DNA of 64,000 nucleotides, taken from contig SCSE01000045.1 of assembly GCA_004298015.1 (NCBI GenBank), positions 1-64,000 of the forward strand, given 5' to 3'. The notes below the pieces were generated by a model. It had not been told where the DNA came from, did no database searches, and saw only the letters and a list, made by a program, of their open reading frames with translations. Origin of the DNA: Rhodanobacter sp. (GTDB lineage: Bacteria > Pseudomonadota > Gammaproteobacteria > Xanthomonadales > Rhodanobacteraceae). The position numbers and the translations under genes were made by a program. Positions 41,111 through 50,688 of the stretch are shown here, piece by piece; within the stretch, counting starts at the first letter, position 1, and each line of letters starts with the position of its first letter.

Positions 41111-41365
41111 CCGGCAGCCACATCGTGCTGGCCAGAACCAGCACGATCAGATAGTGCTTCAGCAGCATGCCAACGGATTCCGGGAGATCGATGGCCGATG
41201 GCGACATGCCTGCACCCGATTCCCCACATGTTGCATCCTCGCGTCCGCAGATCCTCGTCAGATGGCTGTTTGCGGCGGCGGTCAGCAAAATTTTGCCTGG
41301 CCCACAGCCCCCAAGAATGACCCGCAGACAGGTGATCAGGACTTCCGTGGCAACCCGCGCATCGG

Positions 41366-41412
41366 CGTAGGGCGGGCACGGCCCGCCGGCCCTGCCCGGA
41401 TCGTCATGCCGA
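41366..41412 (+). repeat. REP half-unit
   Basis: GTAGGGCGGGCACGGCCCGC and then CCTGCCCGGATCGTCATG match the first half of the unit near 19415. It lies between the nuclease remnant and osmC. The region 41111-41469 otherwise shows no gene. Confidence 0.65.
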
Positions 41413-41469
41413 AGATCGGCGGAAGAAAGCCTGCCGCCTGGCATGACCGGCGTCCCGATGCAGACGTGC

Positions 41470-41940
41470 TTAGCCGGCGGACACGAGCGGATGCAACTGC
41501 ATGCCGTTACCGTCGCGCACCACGACGTCCACCGTGATGCCAGCGCGTACGCTTTCGGTCACTACGCAGAAATCCTCGAACTGTGCGAGCAATCGGTCCA
41601 GGTGCTGCAAGGTTCCGGCGGCACGGGCGATGGTCAGCTCCACCGCGATACGACCGACCCGCAGGCGGCCTTGCGCGTTGCGTTCGAGCGTGGCGCGCGC
41701 ATGGGTAACGATTCGGCCCGGATCATTCTTGTACTTGCGCAGGGCAAACAGCAAACTGGCCGACAGGCAGTTGGCCACCGCGGCGGCCAGCAAACGGGTC
41801 GGGTTCGGCCCGGCATCGTGACCCAGCGGCGAGGGTTCGTCGGTGATCAGGTCGGCAAGCCCGGTGTCGTCAAAACGCACCCGGAACTCGTAGTCGTCGA
41901 TCTGCTCGAGGGTCACATCGATGATCGATTGGTCACTCAT
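41470..41940 (-). CDS. OsmC-family peroxide/thiol-reactive protein
   Basis: 156 residues. The family's two cysteines are both present: one in AAAVANCLSASLLFAL and one in FEDFCVVTESV. Organic hydroperoxide reductases of this type use such a pair with a dithiol partner. It overlaps the RND pump gene at ATGA and is the last gene of the unit controlled, by inference, by the ArsR-type regulator at 47149. A role in reactive-sulfur or electrophile defence is plausible. Confidence 0.85.
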   Translation of the reverse strand: MSDQSIIDVTLEQIDDYEFRVRFDDTGLADLITDEPSPLGHDAGPNPTRLLAAAVANCLSASLLFALRKYKNDPGRIVTHARATLERNAQGRLRVGRIAVELTIARAAGTLQHLDRLLAQFEDFCVVTESVRAGITVDVVVRDGNGMQLHPLVSAG

Positions 41941-44900
41941 GCCGTCACTCCTTTCGCCGCCCGGCGGGCACGATTCAACCAGCTGTAATACAGCAATGGG
42001 ATCACCAGCAGGGTCAATACCGTCGAAACCAGCACACCGAATACCAGCGAGACCGCGAGACCCTGGAAGATCGGGTCGCTGAGAATGAAGAACGCACCCA
42101 GCATGGCGGCTACCGCGGTCAGGATGATCGGCTTCGCACGAACCGCACCAGCCTCGATGACGGCCTCTTCCAGCGTCAACCCGGCGGCCAGCGAGTGGTT
42201 GATGAAATCCACCAGCAGGATCGAGTTGCGCACGATGATGCCGGCCAGCGCGATCATGCCGATCATCGAGGTGGCGGTGAACTGCGCACCCATCAACCAG
42301 TGCCCGGGCAATACGCCAATCACGGTCAGCGGGATCGGCGCCATGATGATCAAGGGCACCATATAGCTCTTGAACTGCCCGACCACCAGCAGGTAGATCA
42401 GGAGCAGACCTACCGAATAGGCGATCCCCATGTCGCGGAATGTCTCATAGGTAATCTGCCACTCACCGCCCCACTTGATCGAGAAGTGGGCATCGCTTTT
42501 CGGTTGCTCGATGAAGTGCTGGACCAGATGGTGGCCGTCTACCCGGATCTGGCTGATCTTGCTGACCAGCCGGAACATGCCGTAGACCGGACTGTCCTCG
42601 CTGCCGGCATCGTCCCCGGTGACAAAGGTGTAGGGCAGCAGATCCTTGTGATAGACGGCATCGGCCCACGGTTCGTCAACGACCTTGACCACTTCCGAGA
42701 TCGGGACCAGATGGCCTGAGCGCGAGCGCACCCGCAAGGTGAGTATCGAATCCATCGAGCCCAACGCTGCCGGGGAAAGCCGCAACATCAACGGCACGGC
42801 GTATTTTGCATTTTCATCAGCAAGGTAACTGGCTGCATCCCCACCGACGGCCGCCCCCAGGGCATCGACGATCTCGCTCTGACTCACCCCCAGGATGGCC
42901 GCGCGCGCGCGGTCGATCACCACCAGCTTGTGGGTGGCATGCGGGTTTTCGACACTGAGGTTGACGTCGACAATACCCGGCGTCTTCTCGAAGACTTTCT
43001 CCAGCGCGAGCGCTATGGCGCGCTGATCCTTGTAGCTTGGACCATAGATCTCGGCCACGATCGGCGCCATGACCGGCGGACCGGGGGGCACCTCGGCCAC
43101 CACCATGTGGGCATGGAAACGCCGCGCCACCGCCGCCAGCGCCGGACGCACCGCCAGCGCGATCTGGTGGCTTTGCCGCGAGCGCCGGTCCTTGTCGACC
43201 AGATTGACCTGGATGTCCCCCTGGTAGGGCTGGTTGCGCAGATAGTACTGGCGCACCAGGCCATTGAAATTCATCGGTGCCGAGGTACCGGCATAAAGCT
43301 GGTAATTCTTGACCTCAGGCACCCGGTTCAGCACCAGGCTCATGTCCACCAGGGCCCGGTTGGTCTGCTCGAGCGTCGACCCTGCCGGCATGTTCAATAC
43401 CACCTGGAATTCGGACTTGTTGTCGAATGGCAGCATCTTCAGGATCACCGCTTTCATGCCGACCAGGCCTACGGCCAGCAGCACCAGCAAGCCCATGCCG
43501 AGGAACAGCCAGTGCCGCTTGCGCGCCGCCTTCGGACCCGCCAGGAAAGGCGTCATCACGCGCCCGAACAGCCGCTGCAGGAAGCCGTCGATCTTCGACT
43601 CCTCCTCCACCCGGTGCGGCGACACCTCGCCCTCCGGGCGCTCCATGTGGCGACGCAACAGCCGATAGGCCAGCCACGGCGTGACGACGAAGGCGACCGC
43701 CAGCGAGATCAGCATGCCGACCGAGGCATTGATGGGAATTGGCCGCATGTAGGGCCCCATCAGGCCACCGACAAAGGCCATCGGCAGCAGCGCCGCTATC
43801 ACCGTGAACGTGGCCAGGATGGTTGGCCCACCGACCTCGTCCACCGCCGCGGGAATCGCCTCCAGGAGACGCTTGTCGCCGCGCGCCATGTGCCGGTGAA
43901 TATTTTCCACCACCACGATGGCGTCATCCACGAGGATGCCGATCGAGAAGATCAGCGCGAACAGCGAGACGCGATTGATGGTGAAGCCGATCGCCCACGA
44001 CGCGAACAGGGTGAGGGCAAGGGTGACAATCACTGCGGTGCCGACCACTACCGCCTCGCGCCAACCCAGCGCGAACAGCACCAGCAGCACCACCGCGAGC
44101 GCGGCCAGCGCCAGATGCATCAACAGCTCGTCGGCTTTCTGATTCGCCGTGAAGCCGTAATCGCGGGTCACGCTGGCGTGCACGCCAGCGGGAATATCGA
44201 TGCCGCGCAGCTCGGCCAGCCGCGCGCGTACCGCCAAGGCGATCGTATGGGCGTTGGTGCCGGCCTTCTTGGCAATCGCCAGCGTCACCGCCGGTGCCAG
44301 CCCTGCCAGCGGTCCGGCACCACCGGGAGGCGTCCCGTAGGACACCATGCTGGAAGGATAGTTGGCACCCGATACGACGTGCGCCACCTCGGACAGGTAG
44401 ATCGGCTTGCCGCCGGCCAGGCCAATGACAAGGTGCGAGACCTCACCCGCGTTCATCAACAGCGTACCGGCCTTGACCGGGATATTTCTGTTGCCGCTGA
44501 TCTGGTCGCCGACGTCGGCCGCCACGTTGGCGGACTTCAGCGCCCGCGCCAGGTCGCCCACCGTAAGATCAAAGCTGGCCAGCTTGCCGGGATCGATCTC
44601 GACCATCACGGCACGGTCCGGTGCGCCGACGGTATAGACGTCACGGGTGCCCGGTATGCGCTTGAGGTCGGTCTCGAGTGTATGGGCGACCTTGGCCAGT
44701 TGCAGGGCGCCTTCGTCGGCCCGATTGGACCACAAGGTGACGGCCATCATCGGCACATCGTCGATGCCGTAGGGTTTCACCAGCGGCTGGCCGATCCCCA
44801 GCCCGGGTGGTGCCCAGTCGGCGTTGGAGTAGAGCTTGTTGTAAAGACTGACCAGCGCCTGCTGCCGCGGCACACCCACCTTGAACTGCACCGTGACCAC

Positions 44901-45194
44901 CGCCATGCCCGGCCGGCTGACCGAATAGACGTGCTTGATGCCCTTGAGCTCGGACAGCTTCTGCTCGAGCGGGAAGGAGACCAGATTCTCGACACTGCGA
45001 ACGCTGGCACCGGGATACGGCACCATCACGTTGGCCATGGTCACCGCGATCTGCGGGTCCTCCTCCTTGGGCGTGATGATGACCGCCGCGATACCCAGAA
45101 GAAGCCCTGCCAGCGCAAGCAGCGGGGTGATCTGCGAAACCTGGAAAGCGCGCGCGATACGCCCGGAGATACCCAGCCTGGGTGCGTCACTCAT
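41937..45194 (-). CDS. RND-family efflux pump, inner-membrane permease
   Basis: 1085 residues with the RND layout: TM1 near residue 25, a large periplasmic loop, TM2-7 with GILVDDAIVVVENIHRH, a second loop and TM8-12. PKEEDPQIAVTMANV and PGASVRSVENLV are typical of the AcrB/CzcA superfamily. It should form a tripartite pump with the adaptor encoded upstream (overlap 8 nt) and a TolC-type channel that is not encoded here. The substrate cannot be read out; context suggests a sulfur-related or thiol-reactive compound. Confidence 0.92.
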   Translation of the reverse strand: MSDAPRLGISGRIARAFQVSQITPLLALAGLLLGIAAVIITPKEEDPQIAVTMANVMVPYPGASVRSVENLVSFPLEQKLSELKGIKHVYSVSRPGMAVVTVQFKVGVPRQQALVSLYNKLYSNADWAPPGLGIGQPLVKPYGIDDVPMMAVTLWSNRADEGALQLAKVAHTLETDLKRIPGTRDVYTVGAPDRAVMVEIDPGKLASFDLTVGDLARALKSANVAADVGDQISGNRNIPVKAGTLLMNAGEVSHLVIGLAGGKPIYLSEVAHVVSGANYPSSMVSYGTPPGGAGPLAGLAPAVTLAIAKKAGTNAHTIALAVRARLAELRGIDIPAGVHASVTRDYGFTANQKADELLMHLALAALAVVLLVLFALGWREAVVVGTAVIVTLALTLFASWAIGFTINRVSLFALIFSIGILVDDAIVVVENIHRHMARGDKRLLEAIPAAVDEVGGPTILATFTVIAALLPMAFVGGLMGPYMRPIPINASVGMLISLAVAFVVTPWLAYRLLRRHMERPEGEVSPHRVEEESKIDGFLQRLFGRVMTPFLAGPKAARKRHWLFLGMGLLVLLAVGLVGMKAVILKMLPFDNKSEFQVVLNMPAGSTLEQTNRALVDMSLVLNRVPEVKNYQLYAGTSAPMNFNGLVRQYYLRNQPYQGDIQVNLVDKDRRSRQSHQIALAVRPALAAVARRFHAHMVVAEVPPGPPVMAPIVAEIYGPSYKDQRAIALALEKVFEKTPGIVDVNLSVENPHATHKLVVIDRARAAILGVSQSEIVDALGAAVGGDAASYLADENAKYAVPLMLRLSPAALGSMDSILTLRVRSRSGHLVPISEVVKVVDEPWADAVYHKDLLPYTFVTGDDAGSEDSPVYGMFRLVSKISQIRVDGHHLVQHFIEQPKSDAHFSIKWGGEWQITYETFRDMGIAYSVGLLLIYLLVVGQFKSYMVPLIIMAPIPLTVIGVLPGHWLMGAQFTATSMIGMIALAGIIVRNSILLVDFINHSLAAGLTLEEAVIEAGAVRAKPIILTAVAAMLGAFFILSDPIFQGLAVSLVFGVLVSTVLTLLVIPLLYYSWLNRARRAAKGVTA

Positions 45195-46287
45195 GGGTCG
45201 ACGCGCCCCCGGCGTGCTGCACGTTGAGATAGTTCATCGCCGCCGTCGGATCGGTGGCAATGCGCTCGCCATCGTCAAGACCTGCCAGCACCTCGACCCG
45301 GTCGCCATAGTCATAGCCCGTTCGAACCTGACGCAAGGTCACCCCCTGGCTGCCGATAACGTAGACGCCCACAATCTCGCCACGCCGGACCAGCGCACTC
45401 TTCGGCACCAGCAGGCGGCTCGCTTCGCCGATGGCAAAGGCCACTTTCACGGTCATCCCCGGGTACAGCCCGGCGCTGTCCGCCGGCAGCTGCAGCCGCA
45501 CATTGAAGGTGTGGGTGTCGGGATCGGCGTACGGAAACACGCTGACACTGCTGGCAACCACGCGGTGAGTGCGACCTGCGTCGACGAGCACGGCGGCGGC
45601 GTGGAAGTGTCGGATCGCCTCGGCCGCGCTCTGTGGGACCTGCACGTTGACCCGCAGGTCATTCAGCGATTCCAGCCCGATCAATGGCTGCGGCGATGGC
45701 GGGCCCGATTGCACGGCCTGACCCACATGCACGTAACGCCGGGTAATGATGCCTGCGTAGGGGGCCCGGATTACGGTGTAGTCCAGTTGCTGGCCGACCT
45801 GACTCAGGCTGGCCCGCGCCGACTGCAATGCCGCCTTCGCGGCATCACGTCGCGCCCGCTGCAGATCCAGTTGCGCCTTCGACACATAGCCCTGCGGAGC
45901 GATTGCCGCGAAGCGGTTGTACGAGGACAGGGCCTCCTTGTACGCCGCCTGTGCCGAGGCGATCTGTGCCCGTGCCGCGTTGCGGGCCGACTTCTGCTCG
46001 ATGTCGGTAAAGCGCACCAGTACCGCGCCCTTCGGCACCACGTCGTTGACCTCGTAGGGCAGCGCCAGTACGCGCGCATTGGTCTGCGCGGTCAGGGTGA
46101 CCTGGTGTACGGCCTCGACCACGCCGTCCCATACCTGCTCGCGCGTTGCCTTTTCGGCATGCACCACCAGCGATGCAAGCGCCGGCGCCGCTGGCCTGGC
46201 CTTGTGGTCCTCGGGTGGCTTGCCACCACAGGCCAGCAGCGACCCCAGGGCCGCCAACAAGAACACCGTGCGTATGTTGCGGATCAT
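45187..46287 (-). CDS. RND efflux periplasmic adaptor (lipoprotein)
   Basis: 366 residues from ATG 46287, giving a clean lipoprotein signal (TVFLLAALGSLLAC). An earlier start at 46314 adds nine residues and overlaps the DUF302 gene. The barrel-sandwich half-motifs, a helical hairpin (ARAQIASAQAAYKEALSSYNRF) and the beta-barrel with GMTVKVAF are in the usual HlyD-family order. Links the RND permease to an outer-membrane channel. Confidence 0.9.
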   Translation of the reverse strand: MIRNIRTVFLLAALGSLLACGGKPPEDHKARPAAPALASLVVHAEKATREQVWDGVVEAVHQVTLTAQTNARVLALPYEVNDVVPKGAVLVRFTDIEQKSARNAARAQIASAQAAYKEALSSYNRFAAIAPQGYVSKAQLDLQRARRDAAKAALQSARASLSQVGQQLDYTVIRAPYAGIITRRYVHVGQAVQSGPPSPQPLIGLESLNDLRVNVQVPQSAAEAIRHFHAAAVLVDAGRTHRVVASSVSVFPYADPDTHTFNVRLQLPADSAGLYPGMTVKVAFAIGEASRLLVPKSALVRRGEIVGVYVIGSQGVTLRQVRTGYDYGDRVEVLAGLDDGERIATDPTAAMNYLNVQHAGGASTHE

Positions 46288-46297
46288 GGCCAATGTG

Positions 46298-46681
46298 TCA
46301 CCCTGCCTCATCAATCATGCGCCGGGTTTGCTCTTGCACCTCGTGCGCGGTGGTTTTCAACGCCGCAACCTGCGACAGCATGCCGAGCAGCGCAACAGGC
46401 TCGATCATGCCGATGAACGTCGTACCGCCCTCCGTATAGACGGAAATACGACAGGGCAACGCCATGTTCAGGCGCATGTCGCTCGCCAGTACCGCGGCTG
46501 CCTGCTGCGGACTGCATACTTCAAATATCTTGCACTGGCGATCGAACGCGAGACCCTTGCTTCTCAGCGTAGCCCCAAGGTCGTGAACGTGCAGCACGCC
46601 GAAGTCGTGGCGTCTCACCGCAGCGTCCAGATCGGTGACGGCCTGGTCGAAGGTCTTCTGCGTTTCAACGATGTAGTACAT
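46298..46681 (-). CDS. DUF302 protein
   Basis: 127 residues. MYYIVETQKTFDQAVTDL and HDFGVLHVHDLGATLRSKG, then KIFEVCSP, LPCRISVYTEGG and TFIGMI follow the DUF302 consensus (alpha-beta fold, conserved F-x-V-L-x-x-x-D and C-x-P-x-x-A). DUF302 proteins are often beside sulfur-oxidation or efflux genes, but their activity is not established. Two conserved cysteines might be redox active. Confidence 0.85.
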   Translation of the reverse strand: MYYIVETQKTFDQAVTDLDAAVRRHDFGVLHVHDLGATLRSKGLAFDRQCKIFEVCSPQQAAAVLASDMRLNMALPCRISVYTEGGTTFIGMIEPVALLGMLSQVAALKTTAHEVQEQTRRMIDEAG

Positions 46682-46786
46682 GATTCACCTCAGGTGGGTT
46701 TCCCGCCAGATGTCGCCGCTTTCACCGGATCGGAAGGCGGTCGCAGAAGCCGTCTTGCCGTCTTGCACCCGGGCGACAGCCTGTCT

Positions 46787-46993
46787 TCACGAGGGAAAGG
46801 CACAACCCGGCTTGAGCCCGAACTTGCGCAGCAGCTTGGCCAGAGGGCAAAAGCCGGTGACCGAGGACTGCAACAAATTGAGGCCGACGAATACCGCCAC
46901 CCAGATCCAGCCTTCAGCCACAAAGTGGGCCAGGCCGATACTGATCAATACGACAGCTCCGGCAAAACCAAGCACGATACGATCGACGTTCAT
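46787..46993 (-). CDS. DUF2892 two-helix membrane protein
   Basis: 68 residues with start MNVDRIVLGFAGAVVL and two transmembrane helices, closing with the typical CPLAKLLRKFG, the YgaP/DUF2892 signature. In other bacteria this family is attached to rhodanese or found with sulfide-responsive regulators. First gene of the unit divergent from the ArsR-type regulator. Confidence 0.87.
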   Translation of the reverse strand: MNVDRIVLGFAGAVVLISIGLAHFVAEGWIWVAVFVGLNLLQSSVTGFCPLAKLLRKFGLKPGCAFPS

Positions 46994-47063
46994 GACAACT
47001 CTCCTGCGCTTGCGCGCTGTGCTACCGATGGATGATGCAACAAGGTATACATCAACTCTTTAT

Positions 47064-47084
47064 TAATTAGATATAGCTTAATTA
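47064..47084. promoter_or_regulatory. Candidate operator of the ArsR-type regulator
   Basis: Two TAATTA boxes (47064-47069 and 47079-47084), each self-complementary and nine bases apart, lie in a very AT-rich stretch (47041-47098) between the divergent DUF2892 and regulator genes. The surrounding DNA is more than 60% GC. This is the expected place for a BigR/SqrR-type repressor; the exact site is an inference. Confidence 0.55.
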
Positions 47085-47148
47085 GTGTAGTGTGATAAAG
47101 TCAATGGGCAAACCAGATGACGGGCCGTGCCGCCCGGGAGATGAATCG

Positions 47149-47511
47149 ATGCCGTTACCGGCCAGTCCAGACCTGACTGCGATGCAGTCGCGCGCCGAAG
47201 ACGCTTCACGCCTGCTCAAGACCCTGGGCAATGCGCAGCGTCTGCGCGTGCTATGCCTCCTGGTCGACAGGGAAATGTCGGTCGGACAGATCAATGAACA
47301 ACTGCCTGATCTCAGCCAGTCGGCACTCTCGCAACATCTGGCCAAGCTGCGCGAGGAAGGCCTGGTAAGTACCCGCCGCGAGTCACAGACCATCTGGTAC
47401 ACCCTGGAGGAAGGGCCGGCGGAAAAAATCATCGCCATCCTCTATGGCGTCTATTGCACGCCCAATGCGCCGGCGCTGTGTGCGTCGAAAAGTCGCACCC
47501 AGTCGCCCTGA
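47149..47511 (+). CDS. ArsR-family regulator of the BigR/SqrR (reactive sulfur) type
   Basis: 120 residues with a winged helix-turn-helix (LSQSALSQHLAKLREEGLV, then the wing TRRESQTIWY). Cys36 (RVLCLLVD) and Cys103 (VYCTPN) sit 67 residues apart, like the cysteine pair that forms a polysulfide bridge in BigR and SqrR; a third Cys is at 111. No metal-binding ELCVCD box is present. ATG 47149 has GGGAG eight bases upstream; in-frame starts at 47092 and 47104 lack one. It likely represses the divergent DUF2892-DUF302-RND-OsmC unit and itself. Confidence 0.85.
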   Translation: MPLPASPDLTAMQSRAEDASRLLKTLGNAQRLRVLCLLVDREMSVGQINEQLPDLSQSALSQHLAKLREEGLVSTRRESQTIWYTLEEGPAEKIIAILYGVYCTPNAPALCASKSRTQSP

Positions 47512-47807
47512 GCCGATCAACAAGCGGCCGCGGCCGAAGCGAACTGACAAGGGGCGGCGCTGCGCCGACACCGACCGGCACGCGCCGACCACGGCTACAA
47601 GACGCCAGCCGCGTTCCTGCCCGAGCACGCACTGGTTGACCGCAGAGGTACAACGCCGGCACGCCAGAAGATAGGCGCCGCGGGAGATTTTTCCCGCCAG
47701 CTTCGGCAACTCGCGGCCAGCCGGCTCGCGGTTCAGGCTAAAATGCCGTCTTTGGCGACCGCCCGCGGTCGCTGTCCGCCCGCCATCGAACCAGAGGAAA
47801 CTTTCCC

Positions 47808-48821
47808 ATGGCTATCAAGGTCGCCATTAACGGTTACGGTCGCATCGGCCGCAACGTGCTGCGTGCGCTGTACGAGTCCGGTCGCACCGACGAGATCAAG
47901 GTTGTCGCGATCAATGATCTCGGCGATGCCGAAACCAATGCGCATCTGACCCAGTACGACACTGCACAGGGCAAGTTTCCCGGCACGGTGGAGGTGGAAG
48001 GCGGAGACCTGATGGTCAACGGCGACCGCATCAAGGTCTGTGCCGAACGCGACCCGGCCAAGCTGCCATGGCGCGAGCTCGGTGTGGATGTGGTGCTTGA
48101 GTGCACCGGTTTCTTTACCACCAAGGCCAAGGCCGGCGCGCACATCGACGCCGGCGCCAGGAAGGTGATCATTTCCGCGCCTGGCGGCAAGGACATCGAC
48201 GGCACCTTTGTCTATGGCGTCAACCATGATCAGCTGACTGCTGCGCATACGGTGATCTCGAACGCTTCCTGCACCACCAACTGCCTGGCGCCATTGGCCA
48301 AGGTACTGGACGAGAAAATCGGCATCGTGCACGGTCTGATGACCACGATCCACTCCTACACCAACGACCAGGTGCTGACCGACGTCTACCATTCGGACCT
48401 GCGCCGCGCCCGCTCCGCCACGATGAGCCAGATCCCGACCAAGACCGGCGCCGCCGCGGCGGTCGGTCTGGTGCTGCCGAAGTTGAACGGCAAGCTGGAC
48501 GGCTTCGCGATGCGCGTGCCGACGATCAACGTGTCGGTGGTGGACCTGAGCTTCGTCGCCGCGCGCGAGACCAGCAAGGAAGAGATCGATGCCGCTATCA
48601 ACGAAGCTGCCAACGGCGCGTTGAAAGGCATCCTGGCGGTCAATACCAAGCCGCTGGTATCGATTGATTTCAACCACAACCCGGCTTCGTCCACCTACGA
48701 CGCCACGCAGACCCGCGTGATGGGCGGCACCATGGTCAAGGTGCTGAGCTGGTACGACAATGAGTGGGGCTTCTCCAATCGCATGCTGGACATGACCGTC
48801 GCATTGATGGCCGCCAGGTAG
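47808..48821 (+). CDS. gap: Glyceraldehyde-3-phosphate dehydrogenase
   Basis: 337 residues of the phosphorylating type. [13 protein letters not shown] at the N-terminus and the active-site [13 protein letters not shown] with the nucleophilic Cys are intact; [14 protein letters not shown] closes the protein. GAGGAAAC precedes the start. A strong terminator follows. The 296 bases upstream show no gene. Confidence 0.97.
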   Translation: MAIKVAINGYGRIGRNVLRALYESGRTDEIKVVAINDLGDAETNAHLTQYDTAQGKFPGTVEVEGGDLMVNGDRIKVCAERDPAKLPWRELGVDVVLECTGFFTTKAKAGAHIDAGARKVIISAPGGKDIDGTFVYGVNHDQLTAAHTVISNASCTTNCLAPLAKVLDEKIGIVHGLMTTIHSYTNDQVLTDVYHSDLRRARSATMSQIPTKTGAAAAVGLVLPKLNGKLDGFAMRVPTINVSVVDLSFVAARETSKEEIDAAINEAANGALKGILAVNTKPLVSIDFNHNPASSTYDATQTRVMGGTMVKVLSWYDNEWGFSNRMLDMTVALMAAR

Positions 48822-48864
48822 CGATAATCCGCGCCCGCGAGGGCGCGTGGTTCCACCACAGGAC

Positions 48865-48894
48865 AAAAAAACCGGGCGCTGCCCGGTTTTTTTT
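48865..48894 (+). terminator. Rho-independent terminator of gap
   Basis: Stem ACCGGGC-GCT-GCCCGGT with a preceding run of A and eight following T residues. Confidence 0.93.
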
Positions 48895-49142
48895 GCGCTT
48901 CGGCACGATCATTCACGCGCCAGTCGCGTCGCACGCAAGAAATCCCTGCCATCGCATGATCACCTCGGTCCTGTTCGCGGCCGGTAGCCGTGATCACCGC
49001 GTAGGCTGCCCCGCCGGATGGCCGCCCCGTCCCGCAAGCCGACGTCCGGCCGCTCGTGCGCCCTGGATCACCCCGCCGGCTCGGCACCAGCACCGAGCTG
49101 TGGCAAAACGCCACAGCGCCACTGGGGGAACCCGCGCCCGCC

Positions 49143-49156
49143 TTGATCCAGATCAA
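49143..49156 (+). promoter_or_regulatory. Perfect Anr/FNR box upstream of ccoN
   Basis: TTGAT-CCAG-ATCAA is an exact match to the FNR/Anr consensus, 55 bases before the ccoN start. A class II position near -41.5 would put the transcription start at about 49190. Low-oxygen activation of ccoNOQP is expected. The remainder of the 317-base gap after the gap terminator has no gene. Confidence 0.9.
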
Positions 49157-49211
49157 GGCGGCAGCATGCCGTTCCGTAAAAAATTGCGCGGACAGCCATT
49201 CAGGGGGCAGC

Positions 49212-50678
49212 ATGCCAAATACCGAGTACTACAACGACAAAGTCGTTCGCCAGTTTCTGCTGGCGTCTTCTGTCTGGGGCATCGTCGGCATGACGATCGG
49301 CCTGTATGCCGCCGCCGAGCTGATGTGGCCCGGCCTCAACCTCGACATTCCCTGGATGACCTTCAGCCGAATCCGCCCGGACCACACGTTCGGGGTGATC
49401 TTCGCCTTTGGCGGCTCGGCGCTGATGGGTACCTGCTATTACGTGGTGCAGCGGACCGGCCATGCCCGACTGGCGCTGGGCCGGCTGGCCGGTTTCACCT
49501 TCTGGGGCTGGCAGCTGATCTGCATCCTGGCAATGGTGACGATGCCCCTGGGGCTTACCCAGAGCAAGGAATACGCCGAACCGGAATGGTTCATCGACAT
49601 CCTGATCGCCGTGGTCTGGGTGAGTTTCGGCGTGGTGTTCTTCGCCAGCCTGACGCGGCGACGGATCAAGCACATCTATGTCGCCAACTGGTATTACGGT
49701 GCCTTCATCATCGCAGTCGGCCTGCTGCACATCGTCAACAACCTGGCACTGCCGGTATCGCTGTGGAAGTCGTACCCGATCTATTCCGGCGTGGTCGATG
49801 CGATGGTGCAGTGGTGGTACGGGCACAATGCGGTGGCGTTCTTCCTGACCGCCGGTTTCCTCGGCATGATGTACTACTTCGTGCCGCGCCAGGCGCAGCA
49901 ACCGCTGTGGAGCTACCGCTTCTCGATCGTCAATTTCTGGGCGCTGATCTCGGTCTACATGTGGGCCGGCTCGCATCACCTGATGTACACCGCCTTGCCG
50001 GACTGGGTGCAGTCCGTCGGCATGGCATTCTCGCTGATCCTGCTGATGCCAAGCTGGGGCTCGGCCGCCAACGGCCTGCTCACCTTCAATGGCTCCTGGC
50101 ACCGGTTGAAGAACGACCCCGCCGCGAAATTCATGGTGATGGCGCTGGTGTTCTATGCCGCTGCCACCTTCGAAGGTTCGATGATGGCGATCAAGACGGT
50201 CAACTCGCTGTCGCACTACACCGACTGGACGATTGCCCACGTGCACTCGGGTTCGCTCGGCTGGGTCGCGATGATCACCATCGGCTCGTTGTACGCGATG
50301 GCCCCGCGCGCGCTGGGTCGTCCCGCCATGCATTCGCAGCGCGGCATGGAGCTGCACTTCTGGCTGCACATGGCCGGCATCCTGCTGTATGTGGGCGCGA
50401 TGTGGACCGCAGGCGTCACCGAAGGCCTGATGTGGCGTGCCACCCAGCCTGACGGCGCCCTGACCTACGGTTTCCTGGACAGCCTGATCGCGATCAAGCC
50501 GATGTACCTGATCCGCTGGATGGGCGGCGTGCTGATCCTGTCGGGCATGTGGGTAATGGCATGGAACCTGTGGCATACCGCAGCGGATGCCCGCGCACGG
50601 CTGATCAAGCCGATTGCGGTACCGATCCCCGAGCCGTTGCCACACCAGGTTCCCGCTCCGCTGCCCGCTGCCGGTTGA
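49212..50678 (+). CDS. ccoN: Cytochrome cbb3 oxidase subunit I
   Basis: 488 residues and 12 transmembrane helices. Low-spin haem and binuclear-centre histidines are visible in [34 protein letters not shown] and [12 protein letters not shown] 49212 has AGGGGG just before it; the frame is open a further 52 codons upstream, across the Anr box. It reduces oxygen with high affinity. Next gene starts 10 nt after. Confidence 0.97.
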   Translation: MPNTEYYNDKVVRQFLLASSVWGIVGMTIGLYAAAELMWPGLNLDIPWMTFSRIRPDHTFGVIFAFGGSALMGTCYYVVQRTGHARLALGRLAGFTFWGWQLICILAMVTMPLGLTQSKEYAEPEWFIDILIAVVWVSFGVVFFASLTRRRIKHIYVANWYYGAFIIAVGLLHIVNNLALPVSLWKSYPIYSGVVDAMVQWWYGHNAVAFFLTAGFLGMMYYFVPRQAQQPLWSYRFSIVNFWALISVYMWAGSHHLMYTALPDWVQSVGMAFSLILLMPSWGSAANGLLTFNGSWHRLKNDPAAKFMVMALVFYAAATFEGSMMAIKTVNSLSHYTDWTIAHVHSGSLGWVAMITIGSLYAMAPRALGRPAMHSQRGMELHFWLHMAGILLYVGAMWTAGVTEGLMWRATQPDGALTYGFLDSLIAIKPMYLIRWMGGVLILSGMWVMAWNLWHTAADARARLIKPIAVPIPEPLPHQVPAPLPAAG

Positions 50679-50688
50679 GGACGACATC

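Noticed and set aside
40759-41379. A 206-codon minus-strand frame as an intact gene
   Set aside because: Only its middle matches an S1/P1 nuclease; the family sequence leaves this frame several times, so it is scored as a pseudogene.
42930-45227. A 765-codon plus-strand frame opposite the RND permease
   Set aside because: His/Arg/Gln-rich antisense shadow without family likeness; the minus-strand RND gene is unambiguous.
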